Positions 17,092 to 25,597 of a stretch of DNA of 64,000 nt are shown piece after piece (position 1 is the stretch's first letter; each line of letters starts with the position of its first letter). This DNA comes from CANKJK01 sp040081715 (GTDB lineage: Bacteria > Acidobacteriota > Vicinamibacteria > Vicinamibacterales > UBA2999): the NCBI GenBank assembly GCA_040081715.1, contig JBEBFY010000013.1, positions 1-64,000 on the forward strand, given 5' to 3'. A program made the translations under genes and the position numbers. The notes beneath the pieces are model-generated. The model had not been told where the DNA came from. It saw nothing but the letters and a program-made list of their open reading frames with translations, and did no database searches.

Positions 17092-18894
17092 ATGAGGATG
17101 CGAAGGCGGGTGGTGTACTTCGCGGTGCTGGCGGCGATGGCTGCCGTGCTCGGCGTGCCCAGCGTGACTGCGCAGGGCGAGCAGGCACCAGGCACGCCGG
17201 TCAGCAAGGCGGACCTCCGGATGGCCCCGGCCATCACCACGCAGCAGTTGGTCAGGCCCGCCGGGGCCGACTGGCTGACAGTCAACGGCAATCTCGGCCA
17301 GCAACGCTTCTCCTCCCTGAAGCAGATCAACACACAGACCGTCGGGCGGCTCACGCTGGCGTGGCAATCCGAATACGACGGCGCCGTCTTCAACTCCATC
17401 GAGTCCGGCGGCGTGGCGTACAACGGCGTGCTGTACTTCCCCACCGCCACGGGCAATCTCGTCGCCGTGGACGCCACATCCGGCAGGAAGATCTGGCAGT
17501 GGGATGCTCCGCAGAAGCAGCCCACCAGCGGCAGCAATCCGATCCGCGGCCTGGCCATCGGCGGCGGCCGCGTGTACATGACGACGAGCAAGAACGTCGT
17601 GGTGGCGGTGCATGCCTCGACAGGAGCGCTCAGCTGGCAGACCCCGGTGGGACTGACGATGCGCAATGAGGGCGCGGCGGCGCCCGTCTACCACGACGGC
17701 GTCATCTACCAGGGTGTCGCAGGCTTCGAGAACGGCCGAGGCCACGTGGATGCGCTCGACGCCAGGACTGGTGCGCTCAAGTGGCGGACGTTCGTGATTG
17801 GCACGGCCAAGGACGACCCCAACTCGGGTGGCGGCGGCGTGTGGACATCGCCGGCCATCGACCCGACCCTCGGCCTGCTCTACGCGACCACGGGCAACGA
17901 CTACGTCACCGGGAACGACACCTTCGGACCCGGGAATCATGAGTGGACGGCGTCAATCGTGGCCATGGACCTGAAGACCGGCGCCATCAGGTGGGGCTTC
18001 CAGGGCATTCATCACGACATCTGGGATTACGACTGCCCGCGCCCGGCCGTGTTCTTCGACGTGGAGATGCACGGCTCGACGAAGCACGGCGTCGCCTTCG
18101 AGTGCAAAGCGGGATACAACTTCCTGCTGGACCGGGCCACCGGCACGCCGCTGCTGCCGGTGACCGAAGTGCCCGTCCCCCAGGCGCCCGGGGGTTCCAT
18201 CCCGTCCCCTACCGACATGGCCGCCAATCCGAACGTGGCACTGACGCAGCCGATTCCAGAGGGTGACCGTACGCATCCGGCCTGCGTCACGCCGGACATG
18301 CTGCCCGCTAAAGCTCCTGACGGCAGCGACTACACCACGTCGTGCGTCTATGCCCTTCCGGGCGCCGGACGCTTCGTCGCCTGGACACCGGGGCTGCTCG
18401 GCGGCGCCAACTGGCAGCCCACGGCGGTCGATCCCACGCTCGGCTATCAGTTCAGTTGCGAGATGGTGCGCGGATTCGCCGCGCACAAGCAGCAGCCCTT
18501 TACGAGGCAGATCCTCCTCCGGCCCGCGCTCAGCGGATGGTCGGGTTCTGTTTCCGCCGTCGACCTTCGGACCAACACGCTGGTCTGGCAGAACAAATGG
18601 ATGGACGGCCGCACCTGTTACAGCGGCGTGCTCGCCACGGCGGGCGGCATCGTCTTCACCAACGACAACCTCCCCACCGGACCTTCGACGGTCTTTGCCT
18701 TCGATTCGAAGACGGGCAAGGAGCTGTGGTCCTACACGCTGGACCAGCCGCTGGCCAGCCCGGGCATCACGTATCAGCACAAAGGCAAGCAGTACGTGGC
18801 ATTCCTGGGGGGCGGTCAGTCCGCGCAGCAGGCCGGCGTGCGCCCATCGGTGATGCAACGCAAGGACACGGTATTCGTATTCGCGTTGCCGTAG
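17092..18894 (+). CDS. PQQ-dependent dehydrogenase, methanol/ethanol family
   Basis: A 600-residue exported quinoprotein with a signal peptide (1-28, ending SVTAQ) and an eight-bladed propeller. It keeps family landmarks: DWLTVNGNLGQQRFSSL at the start, then HEWTASIVAMDLKTGAIRWGFQ, HHDIWDYDCPRP (the WDxD region that holds the catalytic Asp) and late blades SGSVSAVDLRTNTLVWQ and FDSKTGKELWSY. It would oxidise alcohols or aldehydes in the periplasm using PQQ, but no pqq biosynthesis genes are in the window. GGAGG sits seven bases before the ATG, and TATAGAAT upstream (about 17054-17061) may hold the -10. Confidence 0.88.
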   Translation: MRMRRRVVYFAVLAAMAAVLGVPSVTAQGEQAPGTPVSKADLRMAPAITTQQLVRPAGADWLTVNGNLGQQRFSSLKQINTQTVGRLTLAWQSEYDGAVFNSIESGGVAYNGVLYFPTATGNLVAVDATSGRKIWQWDAPQKQPTSGSNPIRGLAIGGGRVYMTTSKNVVVAVHASTGALSWQTPVGLTMRNEGAAAPVYHDGVIYQGVAGFENGRGHVDALDARTGALKWRTFVIGTAKDDPNSGGGGVWTSPAIDPTLGLLYATTGNDYVTGNDTFGPGNHEWTASIVAMDLKTGAIRWGFQGIHHDIWDYDCPRPAVFFDVEMHGSTKHGVAFECKAGYNFLLDRATGTPLLPVTEVPVPQAPGGSIPSPTDMAANPNVALTQPIPEGDRTHPACVTPDMLPAKAPDGSDYTTSCVYALPGAGRFVAWTPGLLGGANWQPTAVDPTLGYQFSCEMVRGFAAHKQQPFTRQILLRPALSGWSGSVSAVDLRTNTLVWQNKWMDGRTCYSGVLATAGGIVFTNDNLPTGPSTVFAFDSKTGKELWSYTLDQPLASPGITYQHKGKQYVAFLGGGQSAQQAGVRPSVMQRKDTVFVFALP

Positions 18895-18953
18895 CCCGGA
18901 GACATTGACGTGTCCTGGCGAGGACCTGACGCGGTTGCGTGGAGGCAGAGACG

Positions 18954-19325
18954 ATGAGCGCCAATCCAGTCGGCTGGTTCGAGATCTACGTGCAGGACAT
19001 CACCCGCGCCAAGGCCTTCTACGGGGCCGTGCTGCAGCGGACGTTCGAGAAGCTGAACGCGGGCGACGTCGAGATGTGGGCCTTCAACAACGAGATGGGC
19101 AAGCCCGGTACAGGTGGCACGCTCGTGCAGGAGAAGAGCGTCCCCTCGGGAGGCAACAGCGTGGTCGTCTACTTCAACTGCGATGACTGTGCCGTCGAGG
19201 AGTCGCGTGTGGTGCCGGCCGGCGGCACGGTGAAGCGCCCGAAGATTTCAATCGGCCCCTACGGGTTCGTCTCGCTGGTGTACGACACGGAGGGCAATCT
19301 GATTGGCCTTCATTCGCTGAAGTAA
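18954..19325 (+). CDS. VOC-family (glyoxalase/bleomycin-resistance-like) protein
   Basis: A 123-residue vicinal-oxygen-chelate protein: GWFEIYVQDITRAKAFYGAVL gives the first beta-alpha-beta module and VVVYFNCDDCAVEESRVV with YGFVSLVYDTEGNLIGLHS the second. The E at the end of the fold is replaced by HS, so metal chemistry is uncertain. Many such single-domain proteins have no known substrate. GGAGG at 18941-18945 decides the ATG at 18954. A broken paralogue lies at 12545-12736. Confidence 0.88.
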   Translation: MSANPVGWFEIYVQDITRAKAFYGAVLQRTFEKLNAGDVEMWAFNNEMGKPGTGGTLVQEKSVPSGGNSVVVYFNCDDCAVEESRVVPAGGTVKRPKISIGPYGFVSLVYDTEGNLIGLHSLK

Positions 19326-19433
19326 TCAGGCCTCGCTTCCGCCGACACGGCCCGCAGGTGCAGCTGCCGCGGCTGTGTTCCCGGATGACGACAGGTGCCT
19401 CCGTCGGGAGAAGGATACGCGCGCGCCTGCCGA

Positions 19434-19919
19434 TCAGGCAGCCAGTAATCCGTCCATCTGATTCAGGGCCGCGCGCAGGCCTTCCTCCATCCCCATCGAG
19501 AGCACCTGCTCCATCGCTTCAACTGAGGTGAACGTGGTCACCGCCAGCATGCGGGTGCCACCGTGTTCGGCCGAGAAGGACATGCGCATCCGCATCGCCG
19601 GGATGGTGGTGGCCGGCGTCCCGTCCTCGGCTGCGAACCCGTCGAGTACCTCGAAGCTGTGCGGTGGATTCACGCTCACGAACTCCCAGTACCCCCGCGA
19701 CTTCTCACCGTTCGGCCCGGTCATGTAGTACGCCGACCGGCCGCCGACGGTGAAGTCGTGCCGGTCGAAGGTGGCCGGCCACTCCGGTGGGCCCCAGAAC
19801 TTCTCGATCTGGCGGGGATCAGTCCAAGCGGCCCACACGCGCTCGACGGGCGCCGCGAACTGACCGGCCACGGTCATCGTGAGGGTGGACGGGTCCTTCT
19901 GTATGTCGGTGACGGGCAT
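19434..19919 (-). CDS. AHSA1/SRPBCC-domain protein
   Basis: A 161-residue START-like protein of the activator-of-Hsp90-ATPase-1 family. It shows the characteristic pattern: RVWAAWTDPRQIEKFWGPP, a central YWEFVSVNPPHSFEVLDGF and a terminal helix EQVLSMGMEEGLRAALNQMDGLL. These bacterial proteins bind hydrophobic ligands and are commonly paired with an ArsR-type repressor, as here. AGGAG six bases upstream supports the ATG at 19919. The upstream arsR-type gene runs 101 bases into this gene in another frame. Confidence 0.9.
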   Translation of the reverse strand: MPVTDIQKDPSTLTMTVAGQFAAPVERVWAAWTDPRQIEKFWGPPEWPATFDRHDFTVGGRSAYYMTGPNGEKSRGYWEFVSVNPPHSFEVLDGFAAEDGTPATTIPAMRMRMSFSAEHGGTRMLAVTTFTSVEAMEQVLSMGMEEGLRAALNQMDGLLAA

Positions 19920-20268
19920 TGGTTTCTCCTGACGATGGGGTGGCAAGCAGCGCGTCGAGCTGGTTCACGCGAGCCAGCCAGATCTGCTCCAACTGGTCCA
20001 GCAGCCGCGCGGCACGGCGAATGGCGTCCGGGTTCCCGGCCACACGCTGGGCCCGGCCGTCGCGACGCTTGGTGACGAGGTTGGCGCGCTCCAGGATGGC
20101 CACGTGCTTCTGGACGGCTGCAAACGACATGTCGTAGCGGCTGGCCAGCTCCGTGACCGATGCCTCCGCCCCCATGACGCGCTCGAGAATGTCGCGGCGG
20201 GTGGTGTCGGCCAGGGCCTGAAAGAGCCGGCTGACGTCGGCCGCCGGAACGTCGCTATGTACAACCAA
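19819..20268 (-). CDS. ArsR-family repressor
   Basis: A 149-residue winged-helix regulator: SRLFQALADTTRRDILERV, then recognition-helix region VTELASRYDMSFAAVQKHVAILE, then the wing LVTKRRDGRAQRV. No cysteine metal site is present, as expected for the AHSA1-linked subclass. The start is TTG at 20268, inside a 22-bp palindrome where relatives usually have ATG followed by GTT. The last 30 or so residues are read from sequence that also encodes AHSA1 in another frame, an unusually long overlap that could reflect a frameshift or a lost stop. Confidence 0.85.
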   Translation of the reverse strand: MVVHSDVPAADVSRLFQALADTTRRDILERVMGAEASVTELASRYDMSFAAVQKHVAILERANLVTKRRDGRAQRVAGNPDAIRRAARLLDQLEQIWLARVNQLDALLATPSSGETNARHRHTEGPVHPHDDRGRSVRGARRARVGRLD

Positions 20269-20279
20269 GTGGTTGCACA
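20258..20279. promoter_or_regulatory. ArsR operator palindrome over the start codon
   Basis: A 22-bp inverted repeat: arms TGTACAACCA and TGGTTGCACA around AG, with one arm mismatch. It overlaps the TTG start of the arsR-type gene and a TATTGT -10-like hexamer (20277-20282, minus strand). Similar TGCAACCA/TGGTTGCA palindromes are common at AHSA1-linked arsR genes. Autorepression is inferred. Confidence 0.6.
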
Positions 20280-20380
20280 ATAACACGCGGAGCGACGTGC
20301 CGCAAACGCGGTCCCCGGATCCACCCGGGCGGTGGAGTGATCGGCGCGTGCGGCCGCAACGCCGCGCTGCAGGAGCGGCT

Positions 20381-21924
20381 GTGACGCGGCTGACGCTCAC
20401 CAACCTCTACACCATCGTCCCGCTCCGGGCTGCCAACGCCCGCACGCTCGTGGAGCAGCGCATCGGCCGCGGCCTGCGCCTGCCCTACGGCCGCCGCACA
20501 GGCGTGACCGCGCTGGACCGCCTGAGTATCGTGGCCCACGACCGGTTCCAGGAGATCGTGGACGACGCCAATCGCGACGACTCGCCGCTAAAGGTGGTAG
20601 CGGTGGAGATGAGCGGCGAGGAGCTTCAGGAGCGGCTGGTCACCGTGGTGTCGCAGTCGCTCGTGGCCGAGCAGCTTGGCCTTGCGGAGCCGTCAGGCCT
20701 GGGGACTGCGGCAGGGACGGAGGCGTCGGCGAGTGGGAGCGATACGCCCGGTGCGCCCGCACCGTGGCGGCCGGCCGGCCCCGAAGAGTGCCGAGTGGTC
20801 GAGACCACGATGGCGGTCATTCAGTCTCTCTCGGCCCGTCCTGACGTCGTCCCCGGAGTCAGTTACCTCAATCGGCCCGACGTGCAGGCGCGGGTGGTCC
20901 GGGAGGTCAACGAACGCATGGCGGGCCAGCTCACCCTCACGGACATCACGGGCATCGATCTGTCCAGGTCGTGCCCAGGGTGTGCGGCATCGTGGCCGCG
21001 GGCACTCTGGACATCCCCAAGGTCGTCGTGCAGCCCGTCGGGCGGGTAGAGATGGGCTTTCACCCCTTCACGCTGGACCTCTCGAATGTGCGCTACGCCG
21101 AGGTGTCGGAGGCGCTCTGGGTGCAGGCGCTCCGGACAGGCGAGGTCGAAGTCATCGAGGCCAGCGGCACCAGCATCCGCGAGCCGCGCCCCGAGGACTA
21201 CGTCGTCCGCGGGCTGGTGGAATTCAGCGACATCGACTACGACGCGCAGGCCGACCTGCTCTACGACCTGGCCGGGCAGGTGAACCGGCATCTTCAGTCC
21301 TACCTCGCACTCGAAGCCGTGGAGCGCGTGCTCCAGTTCCACCAGCGGGAGATCGCCCGGCTCGTCCACGCGCAGATGCAGGAACACGCCTGGGAGAAGT
21401 CGCCCGGCTACGAGGTAAAGATCCTGAGTGGCTGGACGCCGCTCATCGAAAGCGCCTATACGGCGGTGGCTGGCGAAGTCAGCGACTTCCGCATGGCCCC
21501 CGCAGACCTTTCGCGCATCGGCCGCATGGTCTTTGGCGGCTTCACGCGGTGCCTCTACCCCACGCAGAAGTTCGCGTCGGACACCGAGCGCCGCTTCGCC
21601 GTGATCCTGGACCGCGACGCCGAGCGCTGGTTCAAGCCCGCCAGCGGGCAATTCCAGATCTACTACCGCCTCGGCGGTGAACAGCCGCGTTACGTGCCGG
21701 ACTTCGTCGCCGAGACGAAGGATGGACTACTGCTACTCGAAACGAAGGCCCGCGGGCAGATGGAGTCAGCGGAGGTGGCGGCAAAGAAGACGGCCGCGGA
21801 AGAGTGGTGCCGTCACGCGTCGGCTCATGCCGCCACCTACGGCGGCAAGCCGTGGCGCTACGTGCTCGTGCCCCACGACGTGGTCACGGACAACATGACC
21901 CTGGAGTTCCTGGCGCGGAGCTAG
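20381..21924 (+). pseudogene. Truncated, frameshifted type III restriction enzyme-like helicase/nuclease
   Basis: The C-terminal part of a restriction (Res)-type DEAD/DEAH helicase. The first segment keeps motif VI (LVEQRIGRGLRLPYGRRTG) but motifs I-V are missing: the homology begins almost at the GTG at 20381. Near 20960-20975 the reading frame shifts, and the C-terminal half continues in another frame from IVAAGTLDIPKVVVQP to the PD-(D/E)xK nuclease core PDFVAETKDGLLLLETKARG. It thus has no ATPase motor and is split. No methyltransferase (Mod) gene is nearby. It is a decayed defence gene, unless the shift is a sequencing error in an already truncated gene. Confidence 0.8.
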
Positions 21925-21945
21925 CGGCGCCTCGGCATTGCGCCG

Positions 21946-22059
21946 TTAGCGCGTGTGGCGGGCAGTCTGACGGTCCTTCCGGCGGCCCCACCAGTCGAGG
22001 AAGACGATGACCGTGGACACAAGGGCGATTCCGCCGATGAGAATGAGCGCATTCAGCAT
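21946..22059 (-). CDS. Small single-span membrane protein (37 aa)
   Basis: A 37-residue frame starting MLNALILIGGIALVSTVIVF, followed by a DWWGRRKDRQ cytoplasmic tail. It has one clear transmembrane helix (about 4-21) and a positive-inside C terminus. A strong AGGAGG ribosome site lies five bases before the ATG, inside the end of the upstream 66-codon gene, with no gap between them. I do not recognise the family. Size, ribosome site and membrane design argue that it is real; it may act with the neighbouring small membrane protein. Confidence 0.6.
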   Translation of the reverse strand: MLNALILIGGIALVSTVIVFLDWWGRRKDRQTARHTR

Positions 22060-22260
22060 CTACGCCCCTCCTTCCAGGGCCAAAGCCAATCCGACGAACA
22101 GAACCCAGATCGCAATACCCGCGACCAGCAGTTCAACGGACAGCGACCGGTCACCGATGAACTGCCCCAGCACCAACGCCGCCGCCTCGAGGTTCGCGAA
22201 CTCGCGCAACGTGTCGCCGAGGGACGACCTCTGTCGAGGACCCAATCGTAACATCGGCAT
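22060..22260 (-). CDS. Small membrane protein (66 aa)
   Basis: A 66-residue protein with a polar N-terminal half (GDTLREFANLEAAALVLGQF) and one hydrophobic helix near the C terminus (LLVAGIAIWVLFVGLALAL). The first part may form an amphipathic helix. It is followed directly by the 37-residue membrane protein. It lies 117 bases after iscX on the same strand, beyond a possible hairpin, so it may or may not be in the isc transcript. I do not recognise the family. The start could be the ATG at 22260 or the one at 22254; neither has a good ribosome site. Confidence 0.55.
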   Translation of the reverse strand: MPMLRLGPRQRSSLGDTLREFANLEAAALVLGQFIGDRSLSVELLVAGIAIWVLFVGLALALEGGA

Positions 22261-22327
22261 CTCTGTGGTGATGCCAACGTCGTGCCCGCCTGAATGCGGC
22301 GGAGTTCTGCGATTCCCGGAGCGCCAT

Positions 22328-22377
22328 CCCGCAGTTTCCGCACGGTGCTGCCGACTGAATCTGGCAGTCCCTGCGGG
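22328..22377 (-). terminator. Nested stem structure after iscX
   Basis: Outer arms CCCGCAG (22328-22334) and CTGCGGG (22371-22377) pair perfectly and enclose an inner CTGCC/GGCAG stem (22348-22352 with 22363-22367). It directly follows the iscX stop. There is no T run, so a role as terminator or 3'-end structure is only possible. Confidence 0.3.
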
Positions 22378-22584
22378 TTAGGACTGGTTGTCCTTCCACT
22401 CCTCGTACCACGCCATCTGGATGGCTTCGAGCTTGGGCTCGTTGGAGGCCTTCGGGTCGTCGTCGAAGCCGTCGAGCGCCAGGACGCGCTCCCGGAGGTC
22501 CGTGAAGCGCACCTTCAGCGGGTCGTCACCGGGAAACTTCTCGAAGAGCGCAATGCCGATGTCTTCGGAGCTGGTCCACGTCAT
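22378..22584 (-). CDS. iscX: Fe-S assembly protein IscX
   Basis: A 68-residue acidic protein: MTWTSSEDIGIALFEKFP, then DDPLKVRFTDLRERVLALDGFDD and the C-terminal WYEEWKDNQ. This matches IscX (YfhJ), an iron-binding partner of IscS that modulates cluster assembly. It is the last canonical gene of the isc operon, five bases after fdx. Confidence 0.95.
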   Translation of the reverse strand: MTWTSSEDIGIALFEKFPGDDPLKVRFTDLRERVLALDGFDDDPKASNEPKLEAIQMAWYEEWKDNQS

Positions 22585-22589
22585 GCCGG

Positions 22590-22979
22590 CTACTCCTTCA
22601 CGGCGGTGGACTTGCCGAGCTGAATGCCGCCGCCTTCTTGCACGTAGTTGCGGGTGTACATCGGGATCTCGGCGACCACGTCGCCCTTGATGATCGCCTG
22701 GCATCCGAGTCGCGACTGTGGCGTGAGCCCCCACGCGGTATCCAGCCGATCCGCCTCGTCCTCCTGCATCTCGCTCAGGTTCTCGGCGCCGCTCCGGATG
22801 ATGACGTGGCACGTCGTGCACGCGCAGCTTCCGCCGCAGGCATGCTCCAGAGGGAGATCGAGGCTCATGGCCACGTCAAGAAACGACTCGGGCAGGCCGT
22901 GGTGGCTGTAGTCGAGTTGGCCGTGCTGGAACTCCACGGACTTCTGCTCGCCATCGATGATGAAGGTGACTGTGGGCAT
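22590..22979 (-). CDS. fdx: Isc-type 2Fe-2S ferredoxin
   Basis: A 129-residue adrenodoxin-like ferredoxin. Ligands are C48, C54 and C57 in ACGGSCACTTCH and a fourth Cys in SRLGCQ; C52 is the extra cysteine also seen in Isc ferredoxins. It supplies electrons for cluster formation on IscU. The C terminus (TRNYVQEGGGIQLGKSTAVKE) is somewhat longer than in Escherichia coli Fdx. It lies between hscA and iscX in the standard order. Confidence 0.94.
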   Translation of the reverse strand: MPTVTFIIDGEQKSVEFQHGQLDYSHHGLPESFLDVAMSLDLPLEHACGGSCACTTCHVIIRSGAENLSEMQEDEADRLDTAWGLTPQSRLGCQAIIKGDVVAEIPMYTRNYVQEGGGIQLGKSTAVKE

Positions 22980-22990
22980 CTAGCGCTATC

Positions 22991-24850
22991 TCAGACGTCG
23001 CTGACATTCTTCCCGGAGAGGGCCGCCTTGACCGTCCGGTTCATGACCACTTCAGCGAGATGCTGCGTGGCGTGGTTCAAGACGAGGGTTCGGGTCTGGA
23101 TGATTTCGCGGTCGGTACCCAGAAGCGCCGCCTTCAACTCCGCGAGCGCGGTCTCGATCTTCGCCTGCTCGCCGGGCTCGAACTCCTCGGCCGCCACCTG
23201 CGGGAACTCCGGGAGCCTGAGTGACTTCTCCGTCGCGTTCACCACGCTCTCGGCTTCGTTCCGCGCCTCGATGAGCAGCCGCGCGTCGAAGTCGGCCTCG
23301 GCGTGCTCGAACGAATCGATGAGCATCTGCTCCACATCCTCGTCCGAGAGGCCGTAGGACGGCTTGACCTCGATGGACTGCGCCACGCCGGTCTTGAGCT
23401 CCCTGGCGCCCACGCTGAGGATGCCGTTGGCGTCGATCTGGAACACCACTTCGATCCGCGCCAGCCCGGCGGGCATCGGCGGAATGCCGCGCAGGCGGAA
23501 ACGGGCCAGCGACCGGCAGTCGGAAACCAGTTCACGTTCGCCCTGGAGCACGTGCATGTCCACGGCGGTCTGGTTGTCCACGGCGGTCGTGAACATCTCG
23601 CGGCCGCTGGCGGGAATCGTGGAGTTGCGCAGGATAATCTTGGAGACGACGCCGCCCATGGTTTCCAGGCCCAGCGAGAGCGGGGTGACGTCGAGCAGCA
23701 GCATCTCGCGACGGCCGCTCACCAGGATGTCGGCCTGCACGGCAGCGCCCAGCGCCACCACTTCGTCCGGGTTCAGATCCGAGTGCGGCGTGCGCCCGAA
23801 CAGCGCCTCGACGGCGCGCCGGACCAGCGGGATGCGTGTGGAGCCGCCCACCAGCACCACCTCTTCGACGTCGGCGGGCTTCAGCCCTGCGTCCGTGAGC
23901 GCCTGGCGGCAGGGACCCAGCGTCCGGTCAACAAGGGGTTGGATGAGCGCCTCGAACTCCGCGCGCGTGATGGCCTGGCGGAATCCCTGGGGCAACCCGG
24001 GCGCGGGCTCGACGCGCAGATCCGCGGACTCACGCTCCGAGAGGTCCCACTTGGCCTGGATCGCGGCCTTGCGGACGGCCTGCGTGGCCTCCGGCGACAA
24101 AGCAGCCACGCCGGCCGCTCGGAGCGCCTCCACAATCCTGGCCACCAGTAACTGGTCCACGTCGTCACCCCCGAGGTGGGTATCGCCGTTGGTGGCCAGC
24201 ACCTGGAACACGCCGTCTTCGATCTTCAGAATCGAGATGTCGAAGGTGCCGCCTCCCAGGTCGTACACCGCTACGGTGCCGCGGTCCTTCGACCCGAGCC
24301 CATACGCCAGCGAGGCGGAGGTGGGCTCATTGATGATGCGGAGTACCTCGAGGCCCGCCAGCCGGCCCGCATCGCGCGTGGCCGTGCGCTGGGCATCGTT
24401 GAAGTAGGCGGGCACGGTAATGACGGCCCGGTCCACCTCGAAGTCGAACTCGCCGGCTTCCCGGAAGTGTTCCTCGGCGCGGTGCTTCAGCTCCCTGAGC
24501 ACGAAGGCCGAAATCTCGGGTGGGGTGAGCGCGTGCGAACCGAGGTTGATGCGCAGGGCTTCTCCGTTGCCTGCGGCAAAGGTGAACGGCACATGGGCCG
24601 CCTCGTCCTTCACGTCGCTCAGGCCACGTCCCATGAAGCGCTTCACGGAGTAAACAGTGCGCGTGGGCGCCGTCAGGAGACGCCGCTGCGCCTCACGCCC
24701 GACGAAGAACGTGTTGTCGTCGGCCACCGACACAATCGAAGGCAGCAGCGCGTCGCCGCTGGCATCGCGGATGACGACGGGCGTGCCGTCGACGACGTGC
24801 GCGACAAGGCTGTTGGTGGTGCCCAGGTCGATCCCGACGACTTTGCCCAT
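22991..24850 (-). CDS. hscA: Hsp70-family Fe-S chaperone HscA
   Basis: The 619-residue specialised Hsp70 that releases clusters from IscU. It opens with GKVVGIDLGTTNSLVAHV, keeps phosphate-2 (VYDLGGGTFDISIL) and adenosine motifs (EEVVLVGGSTRIPLVRRAV), then the linker LLLDVTPLSLGLETMGG and the substrate domain. Length and motifs fit HscA rather than DnaK, and the partner J-protein gene hscB lies six bases upstream. It should bind the LPPVK peptide of the IscU encoded at 25932-26360. Confidence 0.95.
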   Translation of the reverse strand: MGKVVGIDLGTTNSLVAHVVDGTPVVIRDASGDALLPSIVSVADDNTFFVGREAQRRLLTAPTRTVYSVKRFMGRGLSDVKDEAAHVPFTFAAGNGEALRINLGSHALTPPEISAFVLRELKHRAEEHFREAGEFDFEVDRAVITVPAYFNDAQRTATRDAGRLAGLEVLRIINEPTSASLAYGLGSKDRGTVAVYDLGGGTFDISILKIEDGVFQVLATNGDTHLGGDDVDQLLVARIVEALRAAGVAALSPEATQAVRKAAIQAKWDLSERESADLRVEPAPGLPQGFRQAITRAEFEALIQPLVDRTLGPCRQALTDAGLKPADVEEVVLVGGSTRIPLVRRAVEALFGRTPHSDLNPDEVVALGAAVQADILVSGRREMLLLDVTPLSLGLETMGGVVSKIILRNSTIPASGREMFTTAVDNQTAVDMHVLQGERELVSDCRSLARFRLRGIPPMPAGLARIEVVFQIDANGILSVGARELKTGVAQSIEVKPSYGLSDEDVEQMLIDSFEHAEADFDARLLIEARNEAESVVNATEKSLRLPEFPQVAAEEFEPGEQAKIETALAELKAALLGTDREIIQTRTLVLNHATQHLAEVVMNRTVKAALSGKNVSDV

Positions 24851-24856
24851 GGGTTC

Positions 24857-25552
24857 CTACGCGGTGGCGAGGGTGGCGGCCTCGCGGTCGATGGTGGCGA
24901 GCAGGTTCCGGAGATACGTGCGCTCGAGCAGGCACTCGCGCAGCGCTTCGAGCGTTGTGCGGCTCTGGTCCGCATCCCATCTGGCCGAGAGCGCCTCCAC
25001 GAGGCGCTCGTGCTCGTCCTGCTTGCGGGCGATCGGCGTACGTGCCGCGTCCAGACGCGCCACCACCTGCTCGCGCGGGGTGCCGCTTTCACGCGCTTCG
25101 CGGATCTCGTCCAGTTCCTCGTTGAGCGAAAACACCTCTTCGAGCAGCGCCGCCGGCACCTTCACGTTGCCCGTGGCACCGGCCTCCATCTTGAGCGGCG
25201 AGAGACCCTCGAGGGCGAGGAGATACTCGGCACGCGCGGCCGGGCTCCTGAGCACGCGGTAGGCGTCGTTCAGGTATGACGACCGCTCAAGGCTGGCGAG
25301 CTTGTCCGGTGCGGGGCCGTTGTAGAAGAAGTCGGGATGAAACTTCCGGCTCAGATCACGGAACCGCTGCTCCAGATCCGCCGGATCAATGGAGAGGCGG
25401 CGCGGCAGGCCGAAGTAGGTGAAGTAGTCCCCGTGCCGCGAGAGCTGCAGGATGTTGGTGCACTGCGGGCAGAAGTGCTCGCGGAGCGGCGCGCCGGCGC
25501 CACAGGAGTGGCACTGGATCAACGTGGGCGCTTTGGTGGGTTCTGGAGTCAT
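24857..25552 (-). CDS. hscB: Fe-S J-domain co-chaperone HscB with N-terminal zinc finger
   Basis: A 231-residue co-chaperone. An N-terminal four-cysteine motif (C14-x2-C17, C28-x2-C31) precedes the J domain, whose HPD is at 72-74, and the C-terminal three-helix IscU-binding domain. E. coli HscB lacks the cysteine finger; a comparable extension is known in eukaryotic HSC20. The protein presents IscU to HscA and stimulates its ATPase. Gene order iscA-hscB-hscA is conserved. Confidence 0.93.
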   Translation of the reverse strand: MTPEPTKAPTLIQCHSCGAGAPLREHFCPQCTNILQLSRHGDYFTYFGLPRRLSIDPADLEQRFRDLSRKFHPDFFYNGPAPDKLASLERSSYLNDAYRVLRSPAARAEYLLALEGLSPLKMEAGATGNVKVPAALLEEVFSLNEELDEIREARESGTPREQVVARLDAARTPIARKQDEHERLVEALSARWDADQSRTTLEALRECLLERTYLRNLLATIDREAATLATA

Positions 25553-25597
25553 GGCGATGCGAAACGGCCGCCTCGGGCGTGGCGCGAAGGCCGCGGA

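Noticed and set aside
19326..19433. Terminator between the VOC and AHSA1 genes
   Set aside because: Only short, imperfect pairings were found in this 108-base gap; nothing convincing.
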